Of a stretch of DNA of 24,922 nt, positions 1-7,342 are shown one piece after another. The position numbers and the translations under genes were made by a program. The notes below the pieces were generated by a model. The model was not told the origin of the DNA and did not search any database. It saw nothing but the letters and a program-made list of their open reading frames with translations. The stretch comes from a bacterium (GTDB taxonomy: Bacteria > Patescibacteriota > CPR2 > UBA1875 > JAJYID01). Within the stretch, counting starts at the first letter, position 1, and each line of letters begins with the position of its first letter. The stretch spans positions 1-24,922 of the forward strand of contig JAKANV010000001.1 of NCBI GenBank assembly GCA_021823605.1, written 5' to 3'.

Positions 1-478
1 GATATAAAATCTTAATTTTCTCAGTGCTTGAAAAATCAAACTCAGTGCCTCTTAATCCGTCAGTAACCGGTATTTTCTTATCACGTACCAGAGCCAAAAA
101 TTCCTTGTATTCCGGAGACGTGTGTACAGCTTTCGTCATTACAACCCTCCCGACTTCATACCTCTTTAGAACATAAATCAACCCGGCTAAATGATCGGCA
201 TGGGGATGAGACAAGAAAATTATATCGATTTTGCGCTTGTAAAACGGCATATTCTTACCCAAACCTTCAAGAACGGCTTTATCGGGGCCACCGTCTATAA
301 GAGCATTTTTCCCGTCAGAAAACTCAACGTAAGTGCCATCGCCCTGACCAACATTAAGAAAGACAACTTTTAACTTTTTATCAGAGGTGGCGAAAACCGA
401 TGACCAAATACCAACAGAAGCAACCAAAAGAACTATTAAGGCAATCGGCGAAAATATTTTTCTTACTTTATTTTCCAA
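1..478 (-). CDS. ComEC-type metallo-beta-lactamase-fold hydrolase, membrane anchored (3' end cut by window edge)
   Basis: Reading the minus strand from a TTG at 478 gives 159 codons open to the left edge. Residues about 9-30 form one hydrophobic segment (signal anchor). A metallo-beta-lactamase fold follows, with NVGQGD at about 42-47 and the metal-binding motif HPHADH at 91-96 (H91, H93, D95, H96). These are hallmarks of the C-terminal domain of ComEC/Rec2, here a separate extracytoplasmic protein; in the family this domain is proposed to process incoming DNA. The start is inferred: an in-frame stop lies at 482-484, TTG is the only start before the membrane segment, and a GGAG-type Shine-Dalgarno lies about 11 nt upstream. 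It overlaps the end of comEC by 11 bases, suggesting translational coupling. Homology is secure; the exact start is less so. Confidence 0.85.
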   Translation of the reverse strand, partial: MENKVRKIFSPIALIVLLVASVGIWSSVFATSDKKLKVVFLNVGQGDGTYVEFSDGKNALIDGGPDKAVLEGLGKNMPFYKRKIDIIFLSHPHADHLAGLIYVLKRYEVGRVVMTKAVHTSPEYKEFLALVRDKKIPVTDGLRGTEFDFSSTEKIKILY

Positions 479-1913
479 AGATCAGACTTCTCCTTCTGAC
501 AGCTTTATATATAAACAATGCTTCCAAAACTGTGACGTAATAGATGGCCAGATTCAGCGGGGAGAAGTTTAAACCCTCCAAAGAAGCAAATGGTAGGGAG
601 GCCGAAAAATGTATTAAGTATATTATCGCTCTTAGAGAGAAAAGAACCGTCCACGAAATCACATATCCAAAACCCGTCCAAATCATGCCTAAAAAGGCGC
701 TTACAAATCCTATCAGCATCACAAATGGAATAAATGGCAAAACAATAAGGTTTATGAGAAGCGAAATGACAGAAAAGTTCCCAAAATAATAGAGAATTAC
801 CGGATAAGCCATGATTTGCGCGCCAAGACTCATTGCCAGTAGCTCTTTTACCGACTCATTTTTGAAAGGCAAAACCTGTTTTATCACCGGAGCAAGATAA
901 ATAATGCCGATAAAAGCCGCGAAAGAGAGCTGGAAGCCAAGATCAAATCGCAAAATAAATGGATTCGCAGCAATCATTACTGCCGCTGCCAATATGATAG
1001 CCATGCTGGCAGATGATTGCCGACCAATGCGGTATGCCAGAAGCATCATTGCTCCCATGAGACCGGCTCGAACAGCAGAGCTTTGAGAGCCCGTCATTAC
1101 CACAAACCCAGCAATGGCAGTAAGCGGCATGAAGAAACTCATCTTGGCTGATTTCTTAGAAAAGACCAGTCTCAAAGCCTCAATAATTACGGTGATATTA
1201 AATCCTGATAGTGCTATCAAGTGGGTAGTACCTGTTTTCTGTAAATCTTCCATCAGCCAGTCCGGGAGGTTTCTTTTGATTCCCAGAAGCAGTCCCGCCA
1301 AAAAAGAAGCCTCCGGTTCGGGGAAAATAGAGTTAATAGTTTCCTCGAAACGATTTCTTACAGAATAAAGCAAGTTTTTAGCCTTCATACTAAGGCTCAT
1401 GTTCTTTATAACGCTGGCTTTTTCAACTTTCGGAAAAACCATTTGGGCCGATATGCCCTTCGCAAGCAGAGGATTCTTTAACTCATCAGTTTCGGACACA
1501 ACCACCTTCCCCTCGCTTGTTATATAGTCTCCATATTTTATCCCAGAAAATGGCCTCAAAATGAGGAGAATTTTGGCTTTTTTTGCCTGGTCGTAAAGCA
1601 CAACTTTTGTCGCCTTTTTGGTATCCTCCGGCGGTTCAACTACCTGACCTGTTATTTTTAAATTGTTATCTTTAGGATACAGGATGTTCTGCAAACTCAA
1701 ACTATACTGCTGATATCGCAAAACTCCGAGGAAAAAAAATCCAATCGCAATCATGGAAATCCAAAGCCACTTTTGAGGGATTACGGACAAGCTAATGACA
1801 AAAAATATAGCAAAAAGTGCAAGGATAGCAGCACTTGAAAGACTAAAATAAGGCGCAAAAAATACTCCTGCGACAAAAGATAGGAGGATAACCCCGGCAA
1901 AGACTGCTTTCAT
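468..1913 (-). CDS. comEC: ComEC/Rec2 family DNA-uptake channel, lacking the C-terminal MBL domain
   Basis: Polytopic membrane protein (481 aa from the ATG at 1913) expected to carry single-stranded DNA across the cytoplasmic membrane in natural transformation. The N-terminus has two or three membrane segments, then a soluble DUF4131-like region (about residues 83-160), then the competence domain with many membrane helices. That domain carries the motif FLAGLLLGIKRNLPD and then TGTTHLIALSGFN, matching the family TGxxHxxAxSGxH/N signature. The protein stops where the MBL domain would begin in classical 700-800 aa ComEC; that domain is the next gene. A TTG nine codons upstream (1940) is possible, but a good promoter (-10 at 1920-1925, 6 nt before the ATG) lies inside that extension, so I chose 1913 and infer a leaderless mRNA. 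Confidence 0.9.
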   Translation of the reverse strand: MKAVFAGVILLSFVAGVFFAPYFSLSSAAILALFAIFFVISLSVIPQKWLWISMIAIGFFFLGVLRYQQYSLSLQNILYPKDNNLKITGQVVEPPEDTKKATKVVLYDQAKKAKILLILRPFSGIKYGDYITSEGKVVVSETDELKNPLLAKGISAQMVFPKVEKASVIKNMSLSMKAKNLLYSVRNRFEETINSIFPEPEASFLAGLLLGIKRNLPDWLMEDLQKTGTTHLIALSGFNITVIIEALRLVFSKKSAKMSFFMPLTAIAGFVVMTGSQSSAVRAGLMGAMMLLAYRIGRQSSASMAIILAAAVMIAANPFILRFDLGFQLSFAAFIGIIYLAPVIKQVLPFKNESVKELLAMSLGAQIMAYPVILYYFGNFSVISLLINLIVLPFIPFVMLIGFVSAFLGMIWTGFGYVISWTVLFSLRAIIYLIHFSASLPFASLEGLNFSPLNLAIYYVTVLEALFIYKAVRRRSLIFGK

Positions 1914-1919
1914 AGAAAG

Positions 1920-1948
1920 ATTATGGTGGAATAAGTTCAAATGTTCAA
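1920..1948 (-). promoter_or_regulatory. Promoter of comEC, predicted leaderless
   Basis: On the minus strand: TTGAAC (1943-1948), 17-base spacer, CATAAT (1920-1925), then 6 bases and the ATG at 1913. A start of transcription 7 bases after the -10 box would fall on the A of ATG, and there is no Shine-Dalgarno before it. Predicted by eye from sigma-70 consensus; not tested. Confidence 0.55.
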
Positions 1949-1958
1949 GTAGACTTAC

Positions 1959-1987
1959 TTTAATTTTGAGATTTTGTGTCGTACAAT
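1959..1987 (+). promoter_or_regulatory. Promoter of the tyrosine recombinase, predicted leaderless
   Basis: TACAAT at 1982-1987 lies exactly 6 bases before the ATG at 1994. The -35 position at 17-base spacing (1959-1964, TTTAAT) is poor. It is divergent from and back to back with the comEC promoter. The -10 spacing matches that of comEC, pilD and the polymerase gene, which is the main reason to believe it. Confidence 0.42.
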
Positions 1988-1993
1988 ATAGTT

Positions 1994-2938
1994 ATGGCGA
2001 GCGTTAATGAACTTATCGGTGACTTCCTAGAATACTGTGAGATAGAGAAAAATCACTCTGACTTAACCATCAGAAACTATGAACATTATCTCGGGCGATT
2101 CTTAGACTTTGCCGAGAAAGACCGAAGCCGAGATCTACGTCCAGAACAAATTAATATTGAACTCATTCGCAAATATCGTTTATATCTAAACCGCCTAAAT
2201 ACAGAACTTGGGGGGAATCTAGCAAAAATCACTCAGACCTACCACATCATCGCACTCCGGGCATTCCTCAAATATCTAGCAAAAAGAGATATTAAATCCT
2301 TATCGGCCGAAAAAGTAGAGCTCGGCACCATGGAACGTCGGCAAATTGAATTTTTGGAAATATCTGAAGTCGATGACTTACTCTCTGCACCTGAAAAATA
2401 TCCTTCAAAGAAGGAATTGATAAATTTTCGTGATAGCGCAATTTTAGAAACACTTTTTTCTACCGGACTAAGAATTAGCGAACTTGTGAGTCTAAATCGT
2501 GACCAGATTAATCTCGAACGGGGTGAATTCACAGTGAGAGGTAAAGGAGGAAAAGACCGTGTAGTTTTCCTCTCTGACAGCGCTTCAAAGAAAATTAAAA
2601 GTTATTTGTCAAAAAGGGATGACAACACCAAGCCGCTCTTTACTCATTGTTCCGGCGTAAAAGACGGGCTGGATGAAGGCGAATATATGCGCCTCACCCC
2701 CAGAAGCATTCAGCGGATGGTTTCAAAATACGCCAAACTTGCCGGAATAACAAAAAAAGTAACCCCACATATGCTGAGGCACTCTTTCGCTACAGATCTT
2801 TTAATCAACGGCGCAGACATCAGAAGCGTTCAGGCAATGCTCGGCCACTCATCTATTACAACGACTCAAATCTATACCCACGTCACGAACACCCGACTTC
2901 GTGAAATCCACAAAAACTTTCATGGGAAAAGACACTAG
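1994..2938 (+). CDS. xer: XerC/XerD-type tyrosine recombinase
   Basis: Complete 314-aa site-specific recombinase. The N-terminal SAM-like DNA-binding domain covers about residues 1-95 and the catalytic domain 118-305. All catalytic residues are visible with Xer-like spacing: R160 (TGLRISEL), K184 (GKGGK), H259 and R262 (HMLRH), H285 (LGHSS) and Y294 (IYTHV). Length and layout match chromosomal Xer proteins, which resolve chromosome dimers at dif, so a housekeeping role is most likely. A role in rearranging the adjacent pilin genes cannot be excluded but has no direct support. A GTG at 1976 is also in frame, but the -10 box lies inside that extension, so I chose the ATG at 1994. The stop codon overlaps the stop of the convergent lectin gene by three bases (TAG 2936-2938 against 2935-2937). 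Confidence 0.93.
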   Translation: MASVNELIGDFLEYCEIEKNHSDLTIRNYEHYLGRFLDFAEKDRSRDLRPEQINIELIRKYRLYLNRLNTELGGNLAKITQTYHIIALRAFLKYLAKRDIKSLSAEKVELGTMERRQIEFLEISEVDDLLSAPEKYPSKKELINFRDSAILETLFSTGLRISELVSLNRDQINLERGEFTVRGKGGKDRVVFLSDSASKKIKSYLSKRDDNTKPLFTHCSGVKDGLDEGEYMRLTPRSIQRMVSKYAKLAGITKKVTPHMLRHSFATDLLINGADIRSVQAMLGHSSITTTQIYTHVTNTRLREIHKNFHGKRH

Positions 2939-4551
2939 GGTTTTATCCAAGTATTAGCGCCCGTATCTCCTCTATAAGTCCCGACCGTGCCAGTATCCAT
3001 GACTCTTAAATAGTCGTTACGAGTAAAACAACATATACCACTGGCCCAATAGTAGCCAGCAGGGGTATAGAGCACCAGGTTTGCATCAGTCTGCATAACA
3101 GCAAATCCAGCGGTACCACTCGGAGAAGCTGGAGAAGACCAAAGTGGAGTTGTATTACCAATCCGATAAAGCTCTAGTTTGCCATCGGCTTGATATATCA
3201 ATTTATACTGTCCGTTTTCTGAAATTCGATAATTACCAGCATAAAGGACCTCTCCACTATACATGGTGTTAGAGACAAAGCTTGCATTTACTGTCTTGTC
3301 GGCATTCATTATTACACTGCAAGCTCCTGTGCCTGTACAGTCACCTGTCCAACCGTCAAAACCATAGCCTGCTGGTTTAGTATAAGTAATTGTAACGCTA
3401 GTCCCTTCGTCATACTTTCCGGTGCTAGATGCAGGTGATGCTGTGACTGTACAAGTAGGACAACCTGACTTGTTAATATTGAGTGTATATTGCGGTAGCT
3501 CTGTGGCAGCATCTGCTTTAATATACAAATTTTTTAAATATATGCTGCTTCCAGTATTTGTTTGGACTACAAACTTACTAGAATCGTTAGCTGGATCAGG
3601 CCCTGAGCCTATACTTGAACTCAAGGTAGTCGGACCAACTGTGGTTGGAAGGAATAAAGCGCGAGGAACTATATCAGGGTTATAAGACGCAGTTTGAATG
3701 TCGAGACAATCATCATTAGCATCTGTTACCTTCAAACTAAATGTTGAGTTTGTACTTTCCTTACGATAAGTTATTACAAATTTGATAGCCGAATTATTCC
3801 TCAAATCAATGGTCACTAATGTACCCGCCGTGTTAAGAGTTCCACTAGAGGCTGCCGTTGCTCTATTTAGATATATCTTTCCCTGGTATATATCTAATGA
3901 AACACCCGTTTGAGATCCTTGATTAGTAGGATCAACAAAGCCCAAATGGTAATGCTTTACGGACGTCGGATCAATACCACTTATATCACCACTGAAGATA
4001 ATATATTTAGCAGTGGCAGAGATTGAGATACTCGGGGGATCGGGAGATGTTGTTAAATCTATCTCATTATTCGTAATAGTAGTTGCACTATTATATAGAT
4101 TGGTCCATTTTGATACATAACCATCATCGCTTACCCCACCATCTATTTTCCTTCTGATGTTACCGACCTTGCCTTCACTGTAATAACAATATTGCCAGTC
4201 AACACAAGTTCTGGCCGGTGATACTGAGCTATCATACGGGCTACCAGAACCTCCGACCTGGAAGTCATACGTAACATTCGCCAGCTCCTGGTCACTTGAG
4301 ACTGCCACCTTCTGGCCGGTCTTTGTAACCGCTTGCCCGGGATTTGCCGAGGCATAGTTTCTCGCTCTCTCCTCACCAGACTCAGCCGCCATATAGGCTT
4401 CAACGGAACTATCAAGTTGTCGCGTCTGTTTAATTTCAGAAATTAGAATAGTGGTAACTGTACCAATAACTAGAAAAAACAAAGTTATATACAAAGTACT
4501 CCACAGAAGCACCGTACCGCTTTCATTCTTTAAGTATTTGTACATTTTCAT
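2935..4551 (-). CDS. PilX/GspK-like minor pilin with InlB-like repeat and C-terminal bulb-type mannose-lectin domain
   Basis: 538 aa. The N-terminus is a class III-like prepilin signal: basic leader ending in ESG (G12), then a hydrophobic helix (13-40) and the PilX-like segment AYMAAESGEE. Position +5 is Trp17, not Glu, a feature shared with GspK-type tip subunits. Residues about 165-350 are a beta-rich region I do not recognise. Residues about 355-425 resemble a divergent InlB B-repeat (GFDGWTGDCTGTGACS then MNADKTVNASF). Residues 430-538 look like a bulb-type (GNA, beta-prism II) lectin: one perfect QxDxNxVxY mannose-binding motif (QTDANLVLY, 487-495) and two degenerate copies (QADGKLELY 454-462; around DTGTVGTY 519-526). 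Last gene of the minor-pilin run, overlapping its neighbour by ATGA. Inferred role: pilus-tip adhesin binding mannose-type glycans. Domain calls are from motifs only. Confidence 0.83.
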   Translation of the reverse strand: MKMYKYLKNESGTVLLWSTLYITLFFLVIGTVTTILISEIKQTRQLDSSVEAYMAAESGEERARNYASANPGQAVTKTGQKVAVSSDQELANVTYDFQVGGSGSPYDSSVSPARTCVDWQYCYYSEGKVGNIRRKIDGGVSDDGYVSKWTNLYNSATTITNNEIDLTTSPDPPSISISATAKYIIFSGDISGIDPTSVKHYHLGFVDPTNQGSQTGVSLDIYQGKIYLNRATAASSGTLNTAGTLVTIDLRNNSAIKFVITYRKESTNSTFSLKVTDANDDCLDIQTASYNPDIVPRALFLPTTVGPTTLSSSIGSGPDPANDSSKFVVQTNTGSSIYLKNLYIKADAATELPQYTLNINKSGCPTCTVTASPASSTGKYDEGTSVTITYTKPAGYGFDGWTGDCTGTGACSVIMNADKTVNASFVSNTMYSGEVLYAGNYRISENGQYKLIYQADGKLELYRIGNTTPLWSSPASPSGTAGFAVMQTDANLVLYTPAGYYWASGICCFTRNDYLRVMDTGTVGTYRGDTGANTWIKP

Positions 4552-5918
4552 AATTGGTTCCCCATGGTCAAATAACCATTCATTATTATACTCTCTCCGT
4601 ATAATGGGTTCGTCGGATTAGCTATCCCTGACTTAGCAATCTCAAGTGTATACTCAAGTGTCTTTGGATATGTAGAGGTATTGTTTGTAATTTTAAAATT
4701 CCTGATAGATACTCCACTTGTTGTCAGGAGAGGAAGCTTTGCAAGATCGGTCGATGAGGATGCTGGCGAAGATATTGTCACTGTGGGTGCCGAGGTGTAG
4801 CCAGAACCTGCATTTGTAACATTAATCCCAATAATTGTGCCAAGACCATCCGTTGATATAGTTGCTGTTGCTGTAGCACCAATCCCCCCACCTCCGGATA
4901 TCGTAACCGTGGGTGCCGAGGTGTAGCCAGAACCTGCATTTGTAACATTAATGCTGTTAAGTGTATACGACATGCTGGCAGTACCTGAAAAACTTGTACA
5001 ACCACCACCCGATAAAGAGACGGTCGGTCTAGAAGTATAACCAGAACCTCCACTTGTCATAGTAACCCCAGCTACACCATTCGTAATAGCTATCGTTGCT
5101 GCTGCATTCATTGTCGCTCCTCCTCCTGTGAATGTAACTGTAGGGTTAGATGTATAGCCAGAACCTTCATTGGATATATTCGTATTATTCACCTGTCCAC
5201 CTAAAATATCGACAAACCCACTCATACCCGTTCCACCACCACCAGAAAAAGTCATCGTTGGTGGTAATGTATAACCAGAACCTCGCGTTGAATAATTGAT
5301 GTTACCAAATCTTCCTGTTATTGAGGCAAAACCTGACGCACCAGTTCCTCCACCTCCTGAAAAAACGATTCCAGGATTAGATGTACAACCCCTACCTGGA
5401 TTACCAATAGTGACACCTGTTACTGAACCCGAAATACCCGCAGTTGCCGTCGCTTGTGTATTCCCAAATGTAGCTGGGGTCTGTCCTAATCCAAGGTATC
5501 GAGTAGCACCAACTCCAGTACTAGTTTGCGAACAAAAGAAAATAAGTTTGTCAGTTGAATCTTTCATTTTTAATGTTACATAATCCTTAAAAACTATTCT
5601 TTTCAAGCTACCATCACCATTATTCACTGTATCATAGTTACCACTCGTATAGTCGGTATCACTGCATATACCATTATTACCTGTATCTCTTATATCTACC
5701 ACCTCAGCTTCTCTTGCTTGCCTAGCAAAAATCTCTGACACTGTTCTAGACTCCTCCTGAAGGTTGGCCACCATTGTATAGTCCGTTTGCAGCTTATTTA
5801 AGACCAAAAAGAATCCTACGGTTATGGTCATAATGGTAGCAAAAAGACCCATCCCGATAATCAACTCGACGATAGTCGTACCATTTTTCTTGTTAAGATA
5901 TATGAAATATTTTTTCAT
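4548..5918 (-). CDS. PilW/GspJ-like minor pilin with six glycine-rich repeats
   Basis: 456 aa. Prepilin leader ends KKNG (G13), followed by TTIVE with Glu18 at +5 and a hydrophobic helix to about 40, so it should be cut by PilD and join the pilus. Residues 166-387 are six repeats of about 38-42 residues built around GSGYTSxPTVTxSGGGG, each predicted as short beta strands separated by glycine turns. The final 65 residues return to a PilW-like beta region. Ordinary PilW/GspJ proteins are 200-350 aa, so the repeats are an insertion between pilin helix and C-terminal part. Starts by ATGA overlap with the PilV-like gene and ends by ATGA overlap with the lectin gene, so the three are translationally coupled. 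The repeat function is unknown; stalk-like spacer or ligand-binding surface are both possible. Confidence 0.85.
   Translation of the reverse strand: MKKYFIYLNKKNGTTIVELIIGMGLFATIMTITVGFFLVLNKLQTDYTMVANLQEESRTVSEIFARQAREAEVVDIRDTGNNGICSDTDYTSGNYDTVNNGDGSLKRIVFKDYVTLKMKDSTDKLIFFCSQTSTGVGATRYLGLGQTPATFGNTQATATAGISGSVTGVTIGNPGRGCTSNPGIVFSGGGGTGASGFASITGRFGNINYSTRGSGYTLPPTMTFSGGGGTGMSGFVDILGGQVNNTNISNEGSGYTSNPTVTFTGGGATMNAAATIAITNGVAGVTMTSGGSGYTSRPTVSLSGGGCTSFSGTASMSYTLNSINVTNAGSGYTSAPTVTISGGGGIGATATATISTDGLGTIIGINVTNAGSGYTSAPTVTISSPASSSTDLAKLPLLTTSGVSIRNFKITNNTSTYPKTLEYTLEIAKSGIANPTNPLYGESIIMNGYLTMGNQL
4758..5423 (-). repeat. Six in-frame coding repeats, including an exact 44-bp direct repeat
   Basis: Encodes residues 166-387 of the PilW-like protein. 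Units begin at about residues 166, 204, 243, 282, 320 and 362. The last two units share an exact 44-base match (4783-4826 and 4909-4952, 126 bases apart, so in frame). The other units are diverged at DNA level, so the last duplication is recent or has been homogenised. Confidence 0.9.
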
Positions 5919-6511
5919 TCAGGTGTTTCCTTTGATATTATACCTGCAGTTGATAATTTTTTCGAAGATCCATCTTGACTCGTCCAAGTTACCTCAACCC
6001 TCACATAGTAGTATTTATCTCTACAGTCGTAGTCAGCCGCTGTGTTACAGTTGCCATCATTTTGAAAACCTGAAGCAATGCTGCTAAAAGCACCTGTACT
6101 AAAGCCATCACTACCCATGTCGTAAGCATAAATATTTCTTTCAAAACCATTAAACCCGTCTATCTGATTTGGCACCTTGCTTCCGTTGTCAGCAAACTCT
6201 CTGATAGACTCATCCGTAGTTGCATCTGTATCACTTTTAATAACAAACCGGTTGCTGCCCGCATCAATAAATGTTTTAATGTTGCTGAAACTACACCCGA
6301 TATCTCTCTGGTGTTTAGCCATCTCTATACCTTCCTGAGTAAGTGAATTTGCTTTCGTATAATCTTGTGCATCAAAGAGCAATTTTTTTGAAATAACCAC
6401 TAGGTTCATCATAGCGGTCAAAGCAATGCTGATAAGCATTAGAGAGACAACAACCTCCAGGAGGATTTGTCCTTTACTACTTTTTAAAATTCTGCTTTTT
6501 ATTAAATTCAT
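5915..6511 (-). CDS. PilV/GspI-like minor pilin
   Basis: 198 aa. Basic leader ends SSKG (G14), then QILLE with Glu19 at +5 and a hydrophobic helix (QILLEVVVSLMLISIAL) of the PilV/GspI kind. The mature C-terminal domain contains four cysteines that could form disulfides (C93 or nearby, and a CNTAADYDC pair near 155-163). The ATG at 6511 is 15 bases after the stop of the preceding GspH-like gene and the gene ends in an ATGA overlap with the PilW-like gene, so it sits inside a four-gene minor-pilin operon. Minor pilins of this type form the initiation complex at the pilus tip in well-studied systems; that role is inferred here from order and N-terminus. Confidence 0.83.
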   Translation of the reverse strand: MNLIKSRILKSSKGQILLEVVVSLMLISIALTAMMNLVVISKKLLFDAQDYTKANSLTQEGIEMAKHQRDIGCSFSNIKTFIDAGSNRFVIKSDTDATTDESIREFADNGSKVPNQIDGFNGFERNIYAYDMGSDGFSTGAFSSIASGFQNDGNCNTAADYDCRDKYYYVRVEVTWTSQDGSSKKLSTAGIISKETPE

Positions 6512-6526
6512 AATCTTTAAGCCCGA

Positions 6527-7297
6527 TTATTTTAATTCTACTCCACCTTCCTCACTAATGAAAACTGAACGAACCAAACCCTGGCCTCCGCTTATACTTG
6601 TGTTTGAATCAAAATTTATTTCTAGAGAGTTAGGGTAATATTTGGGTGAGCTCTTCGGAACATACTCTTGAGTTTTCGGGGTCTTCTCCCATTCCGGCGT
6701 TCCACCCGTAAATTTAGATAAAAAAGCAGATTCATCTGCTGAGGGTGACGTCTTACTACCAAACATACAATAGCTATAAAACTTTCCATAGGGACTGGTA
6801 TAAATTAAATATAAATAACCCAACGCATCACTATTAGCACCCCTACAATAGCCGGTAATTTTAGTCCCAAGGTCGTTTGTAAGTGTATATTTACCTTCTA
6901 TCTGTATATCTTGTGCATAATTTAAAGATTCTGATAAATCTAATGTTTTAACTGTTCCCTCAGTCAAAACACCACTAACTTCACAATATGGGATAATACT
7001 GATGGGGTTGCGTGATACCACATTATTAGTACCATCACCAGTTTGAATCCTTATGACTTTGAGTTTGATTGGTTTACCATCACAAGCGCCACTAGATTCA
7101 GTTTTCGTAGATAACGTATCAGTGAATCCTTCTCTAATAGTCGTTTGCAGCCTGTTTGCCACATAACCCATATAGGTGCTTTTCCTGCTTATATAATAAC
7201 TGCTTATACTAAGAGTCATAATAACAGCCATAACAGCCATAACAACTATGAGCTCTGTTAACGTATACCCTCTTTTGTTTTTTAAAAGCTTAAACAT
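6527..7297 (-). CDS. GspH/FimT-like minor pilin
   Basis: 256 aa from ATG 7297. Leader ends KNKRG (G10), then YTLTE with Glu15 at +5 and a hydrophobic helix to about residue 33, the typical N-methylation and assembly signature. The long globular part (about 220 aa) with paired cysteines is not diagnostic, but being first in the order FimT-PilV-PilW-PilX supports the GspH/FimT assignment. A TTG at 7306 would add three residues; ATG is preferred. It lies 45 bases downstream of pilD on the same strand, with no clear promoter or terminator in between, so it is probably cotranscribed with pilD. Confidence 0.82.
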   Translation of the reverse strand: MFKLLKNKRGYTLTELIVVMAVMAVIMTLSISSYYISRKSTYMGYVANRLQTTIREGFTDTLSTKTESSGACDGKPIKLKVIRIQTGDGTNNVVSRNPISIIPYCEVSGVLTEGTVKTLDLSESLNYAQDIQIEGKYTLTNDLGTKITGYCRGANSDALGYLYLIYTSPYGKFYSYCMFGSKTSPSADESAFLSKFTGGTPEWEKTPKTQEYVPKSSPKYYPNSLEINFDSNTSISGGQGLVRSVFISEEGGVELK

Positions 7298-7342
7298 GGC
7301 GTTCAAATTAGTCCAAATAAATAGGAATTTTATGAAATTAAT

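Noticed and set aside
1940..1976. Longer starts: TTG at 1940 for comEC and GTG at 1976 for the recombinase
   Set aside because: Both extensions contain the predicted -10 boxes and lack a Shine-Dalgarno; the ATG starts fit better.
1994..2938. Idea that the recombinase is part of an integrative element or a phase-variation switch
   Set aside because: No attachment site, inverted repeat pair, excisionase or phage gene is visible; its length and motifs fit a chromosomal Xer.
4778..5053. Open frame on the minus strand in a different phase inside the repeat region
   Set aside because: It is a shadow of the repeats; the amino acid sequence has no fold signature and no start signal.
4758..5423. Repeated DNA that could be taken for a CRISPR array or satellite
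   Set aside because: The repeats are in frame within one continuous coding sequence, units are not separated by unique spacers, and diverge gradually, as expected of protein repeats.
7298..7342. Possible promoter TAATTT before the GspH-like minor pilin
   Set aside because: No acceptable -35 at 16-18 bases, and transcription from pilD explains expression.
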